The notes under the pieces are model-generated. The model did no database searches, was not told where the DNA came from, and saw nothing but the letters and a program-made list of their open reading frames with translations. This document shows, one piece after another, positions 52,380 through 60,462 of a stretch of DNA of 64,000 nt. Each line of letters starts with the position of its first letter. Positions within the stretch are counted from its first letter, which is position 1. This DNA is from Flavobacterium sp. DG2-3. Its GTDB lineage: Bacteria > Bacteroidota > Bacteroidia > Flavobacteriales > Flavobacteriaceae. A program made the position numbers and the translations under genes. The stretch is taken from the NCBI RefSeq assembly GCF_030730925.1, contig NZ_JAVAMB010000004.1, positions 248,001-312,000 of the forward strand. The letters are read 5' to 3'.

Positions 52380-52930
52380 AACATTGCGCTCCCGCGGCTG
52401 AAACCCTAGGCTATATTTAAAAAAATTCGCGAAAATTTGTGCAATTTGTGGCTAAAAAAAACTTTTTAATCTGTGGCAAAAAACATTGCGTTCCCACGGT
52501 TGAAACCGTGGGCTATGTTTAAAAAAATTCGCGAAAATTTGTGCAATTTGTGGCAAAAAAATCTTTTTAATCTTTTTAATCTGTGGCAAAAAAATTCTTT
52601 GCGTTCCCACGTTTGAAACCGTGGGCTATGTTAAAAAAAATCGCGAAAATTTGTGCAATTTGTGGCAAAAAAAATCTTTTAATCTTTTTAATCTGTGGCA
52701 AAAAAATTCTTTGCGTTCCCACGTTTGAAACCGTGGGCTATGTTAAAAAAATTCGCGAAAATTTGTGCAATTTGTGGCTAAAAAAATCTTTTTAATCTTT
52801 TTAATCTGTGGCAAAAAACTTTGCGCTCCCACGGTTGAAACCGTGGGCTATGTTTTAAATCAATTGGTGAAAATTCGAGCAATTTGTGACAAAAAAAACT
52901 TTGCGTCCTTTGCGTAAACCATTGCGTTCT
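52380..52930. repeat. Five-copy tandem array of a composite ~102-113 bp unit
   Basis: The word GGCTATgTT recurs at about 52409, 52511, 52624, 52736 and 52846, spacing 102-113 bp. Each unit has a palindrome CCCACGGTTGAAACCGTGGG (or a diverged form), then AAATTCGCGAAAATTTGTGCAATTTGTGGC and, in most copies, CTTTTTAATCTGTGGC. The outer copies are more diverged. There is no gene in it; it lies between tRNA-Trp and hisS. Confidence 0.85.
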
Positions 52931-52942
52931 TTGCGGTTAAAC

Positions 52943-54370
52943 TTAAGCTAGCAAAGCATTTTTCAATCCTTCAAAATCAACAGTTACTTGCTCTCCTGAA
53001 ACTAAATTTTTTAATGCATACGAATTTGAAGCAATTTCCTGATCTCCAACCAATACGGCAAACGGAATCAAACGTTTGTCTGCGTATTGAAATTGTTTTC
53101 CAACTTTTACACTATCAGGATACAATTCTACTTTAATGTTTTCTTGTCTCAATTTCTGAATCGCCTGCGAAGCATATAAAGCTTCTTTATCTCCAAAATT
53201 CAAAAATATCGCTTTTGAGGTAGCTGCAACAGTTTCTGGGAACAACTGTAATTCTTCAAGAACTAAATAAATTCTATCCAATCCAAAAGAAATTCCGACA
53301 CCACTCATATTCTTTAAACCAAAAATACCAGTCAAATCGTCATATCTTCCGCCGCCGCCGATAGAGCCCATCGCTACTGTTTTTGGAGCCGCAACTTCAA
53401 AAATAGCTCCGGTGTAATAATTTAATCCGCGAGCAAGCGTCACATCCAAATCTAAAGTAGCTGTCGAAAGTCCTACAACAGCAACGTTGTCACAAATAAA
53501 TTTCAATTCTTCAACACCTTTCATTCCCTCTTCAGAAGATGACAATAATTCCGAAAGCTGTGCTATTTTGTCTGTAAAAGTTCCTGAGAAACTAAAAAGC
53601 GGCTGTACCTTTACTAAAGCCTCTTCAGAAATTCCTTTTTCTATCATTTCTTTTTTAACACCGTCTTCTCCAATTTTATCCAGTTTATCCAATGCAACTG
53701 TAAAATCAATTAATTTATCTGATGCGCCAATTACCTCAGCAATTCCAGATAAAATTTTACGGTTATTGATTTTGATTGTAACCCCTTCTAAACCTAAAGC
53801 CGTAAAAACAGTATCATATAATTGAACCAATTCTATTTCCTGCCAAAGCGATTTTGAGCCCACAACATCGGCATCACATTGAAAAAATTCTCTAAAACGC
53901 CCTTTTTGCGGATTATCTGCTCTCCAAACTGGCTGAATCTGGTATCTTTTGAAGGGAAATTCAATTTCACTTTGGTGCTGCACTACATATCTTGCAAACG
54001 GAACGGTCAAATCGTAACGCAACGCTTTCTCAGAAATTTTTCCTGTGAATTTATTTAATTCTATTCTCTGTTCTAAAGATATTTTTTCTGCAGAATTCAA
54101 CTGTAATTCTTCAATTGATTCTGGCAGTTCAATTTTACTTTTATTGTAGAAAAAATTTCCTGAATTCAATATTTTAAAAATCAGACGGTCTCCTTCTTCT
54201 CCATATTTCCCCATTAAGGTATCTGAATTTTCAAACGAAGGCGTTTCGATTGGCTGGAAACCAAATTTTTCGAAATTCGCTTTTATAGTTTGAATAATAT
54301 ATTGACGTTTTGACACCTCTGCTGGTGAAAAATCTCTTGTTCCTTTTGGTATACTTGGTTTTGAAGCCAT
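52943..54370 (-). CDS. hisS: Histidyl-tRNA synthetase
   Basis: A 475-residue class II aminoacyl-tRNA synthetase charging tRNA-His. Motif 1 region: KPSIPKGTRDFSPAE and FEKFGFQPIETPSFE. Motif 2: RYQIQPVWRADNPQKGRFREFFQCDADVVG (in part). HisA/HisB motifs: ARGLNYYTGAIFEV and SIGGGGRYDDL. Motif 3: GVGISFGLDRIY. A C-terminal anticodon-binding domain starts around residue 380. It is longer than the E. coli enzyme (~424 residues), mainly through an insertion around residues 60-110 (NYNKSKIELPESIEEL-like), as usual in Bacteroidota. It follows the repeat array and is a single gene. Confidence 0.97.
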   Translation of the reverse strand: MASKPSIPKGTRDFSPAEVSKRQYIIQTIKANFEKFGFQPIETPSFENSDTLMGKYGEEGDRLIFKILNSGNFFYNKSKIELPESIEELQLNSAEKISLEQRIELNKFTGKISEKALRYDLTVPFARYVVQHQSEIEFPFKRYQIQPVWRADNPQKGRFREFFQCDADVVGSKSLWQEIELVQLYDTVFTALGLEGVTIKINNRKILSGIAEVIGASDKLIDFTVALDKLDKIGEDGVKKEMIEKGISEEALVKVQPLFSFSGTFTDKIAQLSELLSSSEEGMKGVEELKFICDNVAVVGLSTATLDLDVTLARGLNYYTGAIFEVAAPKTVAMGSIGGGGRYDDLTGIFGLKNMSGVGISFGLDRIYLVLEELQLFPETVAATSKAIFLNFGDKEALYASQAIQKLRQENIKVELYPDSVKVGKQFQYADKRLIPFAVLVGDQEIASNSYALKNLVSGEQVTVDFEGLKNALLA

Positions 54371-54571
54371 CTTATTTATTTTAGATTGTTGATTTTAGAT
54401 TTTAGATTTTTTTCTAAATCTTAAATTCTAAATCGCTTTGACATTATTTATTTGATTTTTTGATTTTCTGCAAATGCTAAATCGCCTGCAAATATCTTAC
54501 TTTTTAAAATAAATATTAACTGTTCGAAAACAAACTTGTAACAAAAAACGTATTTTCGTGACAAATTGGTC

Positions 54572-55816
54572 ATGATGCTAAAATTATTTAAAGAAAATAT
54601 TCGAATTGCGTTTGGTTCTATAAAAACCCAATTGCTGCGTACTATTCTTACCGTTTTAATTATTGCTATCGGGATTACGGCTTTGGTCGGAATCTTAACC
54701 GTTGTTTCAGCCTTGGACAATACCATTTCGAACGATTTTGCTTCAATGGGCGCCAATACTTTCAATATTAACCAATACGAAAATAAAGTTCGAAACCGCG
54801 GCGGGAATGAACGCGAAGTAATCAACCCGATTATTTCTTATCCAGAAGCTGTTGCTTTCAAAACAAAATACAAATACCCTTTTACAGAAACTTCTCTTTC
54901 TTTTACTGCGACCACAACTGCAGAAGTAAAATATCTAGGAGAAAAAACAGATCCAGAAATTACTGTAGTTGGAGTTGACGAACATTTTATTACCAATTCT
55001 GGACTTGAAACTAGCTTAGGAAGAAGTTTTAATCAGTTTGATATTGAAAACAATACTTATTCTTGTGTTGTGGGTTCTGATTTTGAAAAAGGACTTTTAA
55101 AAGACATAAATCCGATCGATAAAATCATTTCTATTCGAGGTGCACGCTTTAAAGTTATCGGAGTATTAAAAGAAAAAGGTTCGACGTTTGGAAATAGTCA
55201 GGATTTGCGTGTTTTAATTCCGATTCAGGTAGCGAGGTCTTTGTTTACTGCGCCAAACATAAATTATACCGTAAGCGTTATGGTTTCTAAAAAAGAAGTT
55301 TTAGACGAAGCCATTGATAATGCCACGAGTACTATGCGAAGAGTTCGCAAGCTAAGCCCTGTGCGCGATAATAATTTTGGAGTGGTGAGAAGCGACGATT
55401 TAATTAACCGTATTCTCAGTATAACGCAATATTTAAGCATAGCCGCTTGGACTATTTCTGTAATTACAATTTTAGGATCGTCTATTGCTTTAATGAATAT
55501 TATGGTCGTTTCGGTTACAGAACGCACTCGCGAAATTGGTGTTCGTAAAGCTTTAGGAGCAAAAAGATCTACTGTTGCTTTTCAGTTTTTTATCGAAACT
55601 TTATTGATTGGTCAAATTGGAGGTCTAGTCGGAATCATTTTAGGAATTTTGCTCGGTTTTGCTATAGCAACAGCTATGAGTTTTGCATTTGTAATTCCGT
55701 GGATGGCAATTTTCGCTGCTTTTGCAACGAGTTTTTGCGTGGCCTTGGTTTCTGGTTTATATCCAGCTATTAAAGCATCAAAATTAGATCCGATTGAAGC
55801 GTTGCGTTATGAATAA
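54572..55816 (+). CDS. MacB-like ABC transporter permease
   Basis: A 414-residue permease. One N-terminal helix ([27 protein letters not shown], residues ~21-47), a large periplasmic MacB-PCD domain (~50-280), and three C-terminal helices ([44 protein letters not shown] and later [19 protein letters not shown], in part), the FtsX/MacB four-helix topology. [17 protein letters not shown] is the classic coupling-helix motif. No ATPase gene is adjacent; the MacB-type ATPase at 7000-7686 is a possible partner. Start at the first of two ATGs (54572 or 54575); a TTG just upstream is unlikely. Confidence 0.9.
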   Translation: MMLKLFKENIRIAFGSIKTQLLRTILTVLIIAIGITALVGILTVVSALDNTISNDFASMGANTFNINQYENKVRNRGGNEREVINPIISYPEAVAFKTKYKYPFTETSLSFTATTTAEVKYLGEKTDPEITVVGVDEHFITNSGLETSLGRSFNQFDIENNTYSCVVGSDFEKGLLKDINPIDKIISIRGARFKVIGVLKEKGSTFGNSQDLRVLIPIQVARSLFTAPNINYTVSVMVSKKEVLDEAIDNATSTMRRVRKLSPVRDNNFGVVRSDDLINRILSITQYLSIAAWTISVITILGSSIALMNIMVVSVTERTREIGVRKALGAKRSTVAFQFFIETLLIGQIGGLVGIILGILLGFAIATAMSFAFVIPWMAIFAAFATSFCVALVSGLYPAIKASKLDPIEALRYE

Positions 55817-55830
55817 ACTTCCGACTTTCT

Positions 55831-55910
55831 CCTGCAAGGTTTCCAAAACCTTGTAGGTATAAACTTGACGCAAAAAATCTAAACCTACAAGGTTTTGGAA
55901 ACCTTGCAGG
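55831..55910. repeat. Large inverted repeat with 28-bp perfect arms
   Basis: Left arm 55831-55858 (CCTGCAAGGTTTCCAAAACC...) and right arm 55883-55910 are perfect complements; each arm is itself partly palindromic (AAGGTTT/AAACCTT). The loop is 24 nt. The right arm runs into the 3' end of prmC and contains its stop codon, so it may terminate both convergent transcripts. Confidence 0.9.
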
Positions 55911-56751
55911 AAGTCATTCGATCATTATCATAAATATCTTTTCGAAGTTCGATATCTTTAAATTTCATATTTTCTAAAAGTTCAAACATTTCTTTTCCCA
56001 AATATTGATTGATCTCGAAGTATAATTTTCCGTTTTCACGAAGACTTTTATGTGCCAGAGAAGCAATTTTTCGATAAAAAACAAGCGGATCGTTATCTTC
56101 TACAAAAAGTGCCAAATGTGGTTCATAATCCAACACATTTTTTTTAATTTCTTCTTTTTCTAAATTTCGAACATACGGCGGATTCGAAACAATTATATCA
56201 AACTGACAGGTAAACTCTTCTGTCTCTAAAATATTTAGAAGCATAAAAGTAACATCAACATTATTGGTAATCGCATTTCTTTTTGCCGTTTCAATAGCTT
56301 TTTTAGAAACATCAATTCCAAAAACTTCTGCGTTTGGAAGATTTTTTGCCAGCGAAATAGCAATACAGCCACTTCCTGTTCCAATATCGAGAATTTTTAT
56401 TTTTTTAGATTTTTCTGAACCAGCATTCTCATTAATAATCCATTCGACCAATTCTTCTGTCTCAGGTCGCGGAATCAGCACATTTTCATTTACTTCAAAA
56501 TCCAAACCGTAAAAATTTGTTTTCCCAAGCAAATATTGAATTGGAACTTCTTTTTTAAGCTGTTTTAGCAATTCCTCCCATATTACAAAATCATTCTCCT
56601 CAAATGTTAATTCATGATTTAAAGCCAAATCAATCTGACGAAGCTGGTGTTTATCTTCCAAAATCAGATAAAAAAAGCTCTCCGCTTCGTACGCATCGTA
56701 AAAAGGAGCTAATTCTTTAATAAACTGAGTACGATATTGTTTAATCTTCAT
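55885..56751 (-). CDS. prmC: Peptide chain release factor N5-glutamine methyltransferase
   Basis: A 288-residue methyltransferase that methylates the Gln of the GGQ motif in release factors RF1/RF2. The N-terminal helical domain is followed by PIQYLLGKTNFYGLDF and LIPRPETEELVEWI, motif I KILDIGTGSGCIAISLAKNLP (in part) and the catalytic SNPPYVRN. The final residues (MTSCKVSKTL) are encoded inside the palindromic repeat at 55883-55910, which also gives the stop codon, so the C-terminus differs from typical PrmC ends. The core fold is complete. Confidence 0.94.
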   Translation of the reverse strand: MKIKQYRTQFIKELAPFYDAYEAESFFYLILEDKHQLRQIDLALNHELTFEENDFVIWEELLKQLKKEVPIQYLLGKTNFYGLDFEVNENVLIPRPETEELVEWIINENAGSEKSKKIKILDIGTGSGCIAISLAKNLPNAEVFGIDVSKKAIETAKRNAITNNVDVTFMLLNILETEEFTCQFDIIVSNPPYVRNLEKEEIKKNVLDYEPHLALFVEDNDPLVFYRKIASLAHKSLRENGKLYFEINQYLGKEMFELLENMKFKDIELRKDIYDNDRMTSCKVSKTL

Positions 56752-56838
56752 TTTTAGTTTTTGAGCATTTTATATCAGCAGAAAACTGGCATTTTTATCT
56801 TCAATAAGTCTTGCTAGCTTAAAATTGTTACATTTTAA

Positions 56839-57324
56839 TTACAAAACTTTCAGCATCCATACAGGGCAAGAACAATGTCCAGTCGAACCTAACGGAGCAT
56901 CTAAATATTCAAAACCAGATTTTACATATAGCTTTTGTGCAGCATGCATAAATGGCATGGTTTCGATATAACATTTTTTGAAACCAAAAGCTCTGGCTTG
57001 ATCTAAACATTTTTCCATCATTTGCGTTCCAATTCCCAAACCTCTTGTTTTTGGAAGAAAATACATTTTCTGCAATTCACAAATTTCGCGATCTCCATTT
57101 TCCAAAGGCGCAATTCCAGCACAACCTACAATTTCTCCTTCATTTTCGACAACAAAATAAATCGATTTGGGCTTGCTGTATTCTTCAAACATCAAATCCA
57201 GATACGGATCTTCGTATGCAGTTCCTACTTTTGGAATTTCCATTTCATCAAAAACAGATCGTATCAAACTTGCAACTGCCTGATTGTCTTGTTTTTTAAT
57301 TGCCCTTATTAGCCAATTTACCAT
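56839..57324 (-). CDS. GNAT-family N-acetyltransferase
   Basis: A 161-residue acetyltransferase: IRAIKKQDNQAVASLIRSVFDEM start, KMYFLPKTRGLGIGTQMMEKCLDQARAFGFKKCYIETM (in part) with the acetyl-CoA loop RGLGIG (~residues 108-113), and AAQKLYVKSGFEYLD, a typical GNAT core. A CSCP cluster near the end (GHCSCPVWMLK) is distinctive and may bind metal. The substrate is unknown. Divergent from ribD. Confidence 0.9.
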   Translation of the reverse strand: MVNWLIRAIKKQDNQAVASLIRSVFDEMEIPKVGTAYEDPYLDLMFEEYSKPKSIYFVVENEGEIVGCAGIAPLENGDREICELQKMYFLPKTRGLGIGTQMMEKCLDQARAFGFKKCYIETMPFMHAAQKLYVKSGFEYLDAPLGSTGHCSCPVWMLKVL

Positions 57325-57442
57325 TTTTTTATTCTAATTCATTATAAATACAAAAATAAAGATAGTTTTTTGATACCGTTACAACTTTTGAGATTGTTTC
57401 ATAACTAGATTTTTTTACGCTAGCGATCAACTCAAAATTAAC

Positions 57443-57450
57443 TACTTTTG
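57443..57450 (+). promoter_or_regulatory. -7 element TACTTTTG of ribD
   Basis: Exact TAnnTTTG match ending 4 bp before the GTG start of ribD. If used, transcription would begin at or next to the start codon, i.e. a leaderless mRNA. No -33 TTG is seen. Confidence 0.4.
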
Positions 57451-57454
57451 CACT

Positions 57455-58501
57455 GTGAATATACATGAAAAATACATAAAACGCTGTATAGAGCTTGCTC
57501 AAAATGGTTTTGGAACAACTTACCCAAACCCAATGGTTGGCAGTGTAATTGTCTATGAAAATCAGATTATTGGCGAAGGCTGGCATAAAAAAGCGGGCGA
57601 ACCGCATGCTGAAGTAAACGCAGTTAATTCTGTCAAAGATAAATCTTTGCTAAAAAAAGCAACTATTTATGTGAGCTTGGAACCTTGCAGCCATTTTGGC
57701 AAAACTCCTCCTTGCTGCGATCTGATTATTGCCAATAAAATTCCGAATGTTGTTGTAGGAACGGTTGATCCTAACGAAAAAGTTGCTGGAAGAGGAATAA
57801 AAAAACTGATTGAAGCCGGTGCTAATGTTACGGTTGGGATTTTAGAAGACGAATGCAACGAATTGAATAAACGTTTTTTTACTTTTCACCAAAAAAAGCG
57901 ACCTTATATTATTTTAAAATGGGCAGAAAGTCTAGATGGCTTTTTGGCTCCAGAAAAAACCATCGGTCAAGATCGTAAACCGATTTGGATTACAAATGAG
58001 TATTCGAGACAATTGGTTCACAAATGGCGAACGGAAGAACAAGCTATTTTAGTTGGAACAAAAACTGTTGTTGATGATAATCCGAAGCTGAATGCTAGAG
58101 ATTGGTTTGGAAATAGTCCGACTCGAATCGTTATCGATCAAAATAATCGAATTGACGAAAGCAGTTTTATTTTTGATGACACGGTAAAAACAATTATTTT
58201 TTCTAAAATTTCAAAACCTTCAAAAGGAAATACGCAGTTTGAAGTAATTGATTTTGACAAAAATATAATTCCGCAGATTTTGGATGTCTTATATCAGAAT
58301 CAGATTCAATCTGTAATTATTGAAGGCGGAAGACAAACGCTGCAATCTTTTATAGATGAAAATCTTTGGGACGAAGCCCGAATTTTTATCGGAAAGACAA
58401 GTTTTTCAACAGGAACAAAAGCGCCTGTCATTTCGAGAAAAAATAGTTCAAAAACCAATATTTTAAGTGACGAATTAATACTGATTAGAAATTATGATTA
58501 A
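57455..58501 (+). CDS. ribD: Riboflavin biosynthesis protein RibD (deaminase/reductase)
   Basis: A 348-residue bifunctional enzyme catalysing the second and third steps of riboflavin synthesis. The deaminase domain has HAEVNAV (~50-56) with PCSHFGKTPPCCDLI (~75-89) binding zinc, after TYPNPMVGSVIV. The reductase domain starts near residue 145 (RPYIILKWAESLDGFLA, ITNEYSRQLVHKWRTEEQAILVGTKTV in part), ending SVIIEGGRQTLQSFIDENLWDE. The start is GTG, with MNIHEKYIKRCIELA fitting the family. It overlaps the next gene by 8 bp (ATGATTAA). No FMN riboswitch is visible upstream. Confidence 0.95.
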   Translation: MNIHEKYIKRCIELAQNGFGTTYPNPMVGSVIVYENQIIGEGWHKKAGEPHAEVNAVNSVKDKSLLKKATIYVSLEPCSHFGKTPPCCDLIIANKIPNVVVGTVDPNEKVAGRGIKKLIEAGANVTVGILEDECNELNKRFFTFHQKKRPYIILKWAESLDGFLAPEKTIGQDRKPIWITNEYSRQLVHKWRTEEQAILVGTKTVVDDNPKLNARDWFGNSPTRIVIDQNNRIDESSFIFDDTVKTIIFSKISKPSKGNTQFEVIDFDKNIIPQILDVLYQNQIQSVIIEGGRQTLQSFIDENLWDEARIFIGKTSFSTGTKAPVISRKNSSKTNILSDELILIRNYD

Positions 58502-59096
58502 TGCTATAATTTTTGACTTTGGAGATATTTTTATCAACTTGGATAAACCTGCCACAATTTCTGGTTTGCAAAAACTAGGAATGACGGAATGGAATTCTGA
58601 TTTTGACCAATTAAATCTTTCGTTTGAAGTTGGAGCAATTTCGCCAGAAGATTTTGTTGGCGGTTTTCAAAAACAATTGCCAAATGCTTCTAAAGAAGAA
58701 ATCTTAAAAGCTTGGAATGCTGTTCTAGCAGATTTCCCTTTTTATAGATTGGAGTTTCTTCAAGAATTATCAAAAAAATATCGTTTATTTCTGCTCAGCA
58801 ATACCGATTCTATTCATATCAATACATTTGAAGAAAAAAGTGGCGTTTCTTTTTACAAAGATTTTTATGCTTGTTTCGAAAAAGTATATTTTTCATTTGA
58901 TATCGGAATGAGAAAGCCAGATCCAAAAATCTACAAATTTGTATTAGACGAAAATAATTTGACTGCCGAAAATACTCTATTTATTGATGATAAAACCGAG
59001 AATACCGACTGCGCTGCTGCTTTAGGAATCAAAGTCTGGAATCTTCAAGTCGGAAAAGAAGATGTGGTTGATCTTTATAAAAAAAATATACTTTAA
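58494..59096 (+). CDS. HAD-IA phosphatase, YihX-like, overlapping ribD
   Basis: A 200-residue HAD hydrolase. Motif I is IIFDFGDIFINLDKP (nucleophile Asp ~8; Gly sits where many HADs have the second Asp, as in YihX-type FDLGN). Motif II is LLSNTDS, motif III GMRKPDPKIYKFVLDE and motif IV LFIDDKTEN. It overlaps the ribD stop by 8 bp, a strong sign of coupled function. RibD product must be dephosphorylated by a HAD phosphatase before lumazine synthase, a step filled in E. coli by YbjI/YigB-like enzymes; this gene is a good candidate here. Confidence 0.88.
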   Translation: MINAIIFDFGDIFINLDKPATISGLQKLGMTEWNSDFDQLNLSFEVGAISPEDFVGGFQKQLPNASKEEILKAWNAVLADFPFYRLEFLQELSKKYRLFLLSNTDSIHINTFEEKSGVSFYKDFYACFEKVYFSFDIGMRKPDPKIYKFVLDENNLTAENTLFIDDKTENTDCAAALGIKVWNLQVGKEDVVDLYKKNIL

Positions 59097-59206
59097 GAAA
59101 AAATAAAGCCACAGATTAAAGATTTACACAGATTTTTAAAAAAAGGAATCCTTTAAAATCCTTTAATCTTTGGCTAAAAAATAAAATACAATTAAGATTA
59201 TCTCTT

Positions 59207-59839
59207 TTGGAAATTAACGACACTTATCAAACTATTGCAACGGCATCTGAAGAAATACTGTTTAAAGAAAAAGGCAGTAAATTCTTTGGCTATGCATTTC
59301 CGATAGATCATGAAGACGAAGTAAAACCCATTATAGAAGAACTCAAAAAACAGCATCCGCATGCTGTGCATTATTGTTACGCTTACCAAATTGGTGTTGG
59401 AAATAAAATTTCGTATCGTGCCAACGATGACGGCGAACCAAGCAATACGGCTGGCGCGCCAATTTACGGGCAAATACAATCTTTTGGATTAACGAACGTT
59501 CTTGTTGTAGTGGTTCGTATTTTTGGAGGAGTAAAATTAGGCGTTGGCGGTTTAATAAGCGCTTACAGAACTACAGCCCAAGAAACATTACAGATTTGTG
59601 AAATTGTTGAAAAAACAATCGATGTAGAATTTTTAATTTCTTTTGATTACAAAAACATGAATAAAGTAATGCGAGTAATTAAAGAAAAGAAATTAGAAAT
59701 CGTATCTCAGGAAATGGAAATGGATGAAGATTCTGGTTTGCCAATTGGCAAAATTGTGACAAAAACACGAAAAAAAAATGCCGAAACGGTGTTCAGCATT
59801 TTTGATTTAATGTTCGAAATCGATATTAAATTAGTATAA
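59207..59839 (+). CDS. IMPACT/YigZ family protein
   Basis: A 210-residue protein of the UPF0029/IMPACT family. The N-terminal domain has EEILFKEKGSKFFGYAFP, HAVHYCYAYQIG, NDDGEPSNTAGAPI and VVVVRIFGGVKLGVGGLISAYR (in part), the hallmark GEPsnTAGkPi / GGxkLGtGGL pattern. The C-terminal DUF1949 domain begins near residue 135. The start is TTG (59207): no ATG or GTG lies in frame before the conserved DTYQTIATASEE region. Eukaryotic IMPACT regulates translation; the bacterial role is unclear, possibly ribosome- or nucleotide-linked. Confidence 0.92.
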   Translation: MEINDTYQTIATASEEILFKEKGSKFFGYAFPIDHEDEVKPIIEELKKQHPHAVHYCYAYQIGVGNKISYRANDDGEPSNTAGAPIYGQIQSFGLTNVLVVVVRIFGGVKLGVGGLISAYRTTAQETLQICEIVEKTIDVEFLISFDYKNMNKVMRVIKEKKLEIVSQEMEMDEDSGLPIGKIVTKTRKKNAETVFSIFDLMFEIDIKLV

Positions 59840-59870
59840 AACGTTAGAAAAAAGCATTGCATTTTAACAA

Positions 59871-60275
59871 TTATTCAAGCGTTTTAAATATATCTAAAAT
59901 GTATTCTGGAGGAGCTGTTGGACGACCCGTTTTTAACGCAACAAATACTAAAATAAACGTCGCCGTTGTTAATAACTCATTTGCTTCATTATAGATTGCG
60001 CAGTCAAATTCAATCTTGACAGAAGAGTGACTTTTAAAAGTCGTATGAATTGTTAAAAGTTCGTCATATCTTGCCGACTTTTTATAATTGATATTCATGT
60101 TCACAATCGGAAGGCCAATTCCGCTTTCTTCCATGCTTTTATACGAAACCCCTTTATTTCTAAGCCATTCCACGCGTCCAATTTCAAAATAAGGAACATA
60201 ATTGCCGTGATAAACGACTCCCATTTGGTCAGTTTCTGAGTAACGAACTCGTACTTGAGTCTGGTGATTTTTCAT
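59871..60275 (-). CDS. Acyl-CoA thioesterase, YbgC/4-hydroxybenzoyl-CoA type
   Basis: A 134-residue hot-dog-fold thioesterase. The active-site segment RVRYSETDQMGVVYHGNYVPYFEIGRVEWLR (in part) contains the catalytic Asp in ETDQMG (~15-20), followed by NMNINYKKSARYDELLTIHTTF, as in the YbgC family hydrolysing short-chain acyl-CoA. Length fits. It is divergent from dnaA and converges with the YigZ gene. In Bacteroidota this thioesterase is a regular neighbour of dnaA. Confidence 0.92.
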   Translation of the reverse strand: MKNHQTQVRVRYSETDQMGVVYHGNYVPYFEIGRVEWLRNKGVSYKSMEESGIGLPIVNMNINYKKSARYDELLTIHTTFKSHSSVKIEFDCAIYNEANELLTTATFILVFVALKTGRPTAPPEYILDIFKTLE

Positions 60276-60379
60276 TGATAAAATATTAAAAAAATTCGAA
60301 TTTAAAAAGCCTCTTTACAACTTTTTTTTATAAAATTAGATACCAAAATATTTTTTTTTACAGAAATTTGTTCACATAT

Positions 60380-60408
60380 TTGTTATCCCGAAATACGGAA
60401 TAAAATTG
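60380..60408 (+). promoter_or_regulatory. dnaA promoter, TTG-N18-TAAAATTG
   Basis: TTG at 60380-60382 and TAAAATTG at 60401-60408 with 18-bp spacing, one mismatch to TAnnTTTG, 54 bp before the dnaA ATG. A TTATCCCGA nonamer at 60383-60391 shares 7 of 9 bases with a DnaA box, too little to call autoregulation. Confidence 0.5.
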
Positions 60409-60462
60409 CTCCTCTTTTATTAGGAGAATCTTTATAACAATAATAAAAATTTATCTGAATCT

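Noticed and set aside
52583..52795. 70-residue open frame inside the repeat array
   Set aside because: It is only the translation of the repeats (KKFFAFPRLKPWAML occurs twice in similar form) and has no gene-like features.
52380..52930. Possible CRISPR array
   Set aside because: Units are 102-113 bp and almost entirely repeated with no unique 30-40 bp spacers and no cas genes near. It is a tandem repeat array.
54448..54825. Antisense open frame over the start of the MacB-like permease
   Set aside because: It runs opposite to a clear permease gene, lacks any motif and has the composition expected of a reverse shadow.
57325..57454. FMN riboswitch before ribD
   Set aside because: The gap is 130 bp, shared with a divergent gene, and lacks the conserved FMN aptamer blocks; the -7 box adjoins the start codon.
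60276..60462. Replication origin / DnaA boxes at dnaA
   Set aside because: Only one imperfect nonamer (TTATCCCGA, 7 of 9) is found and there is no cluster of boxes; an origin here is not supported.
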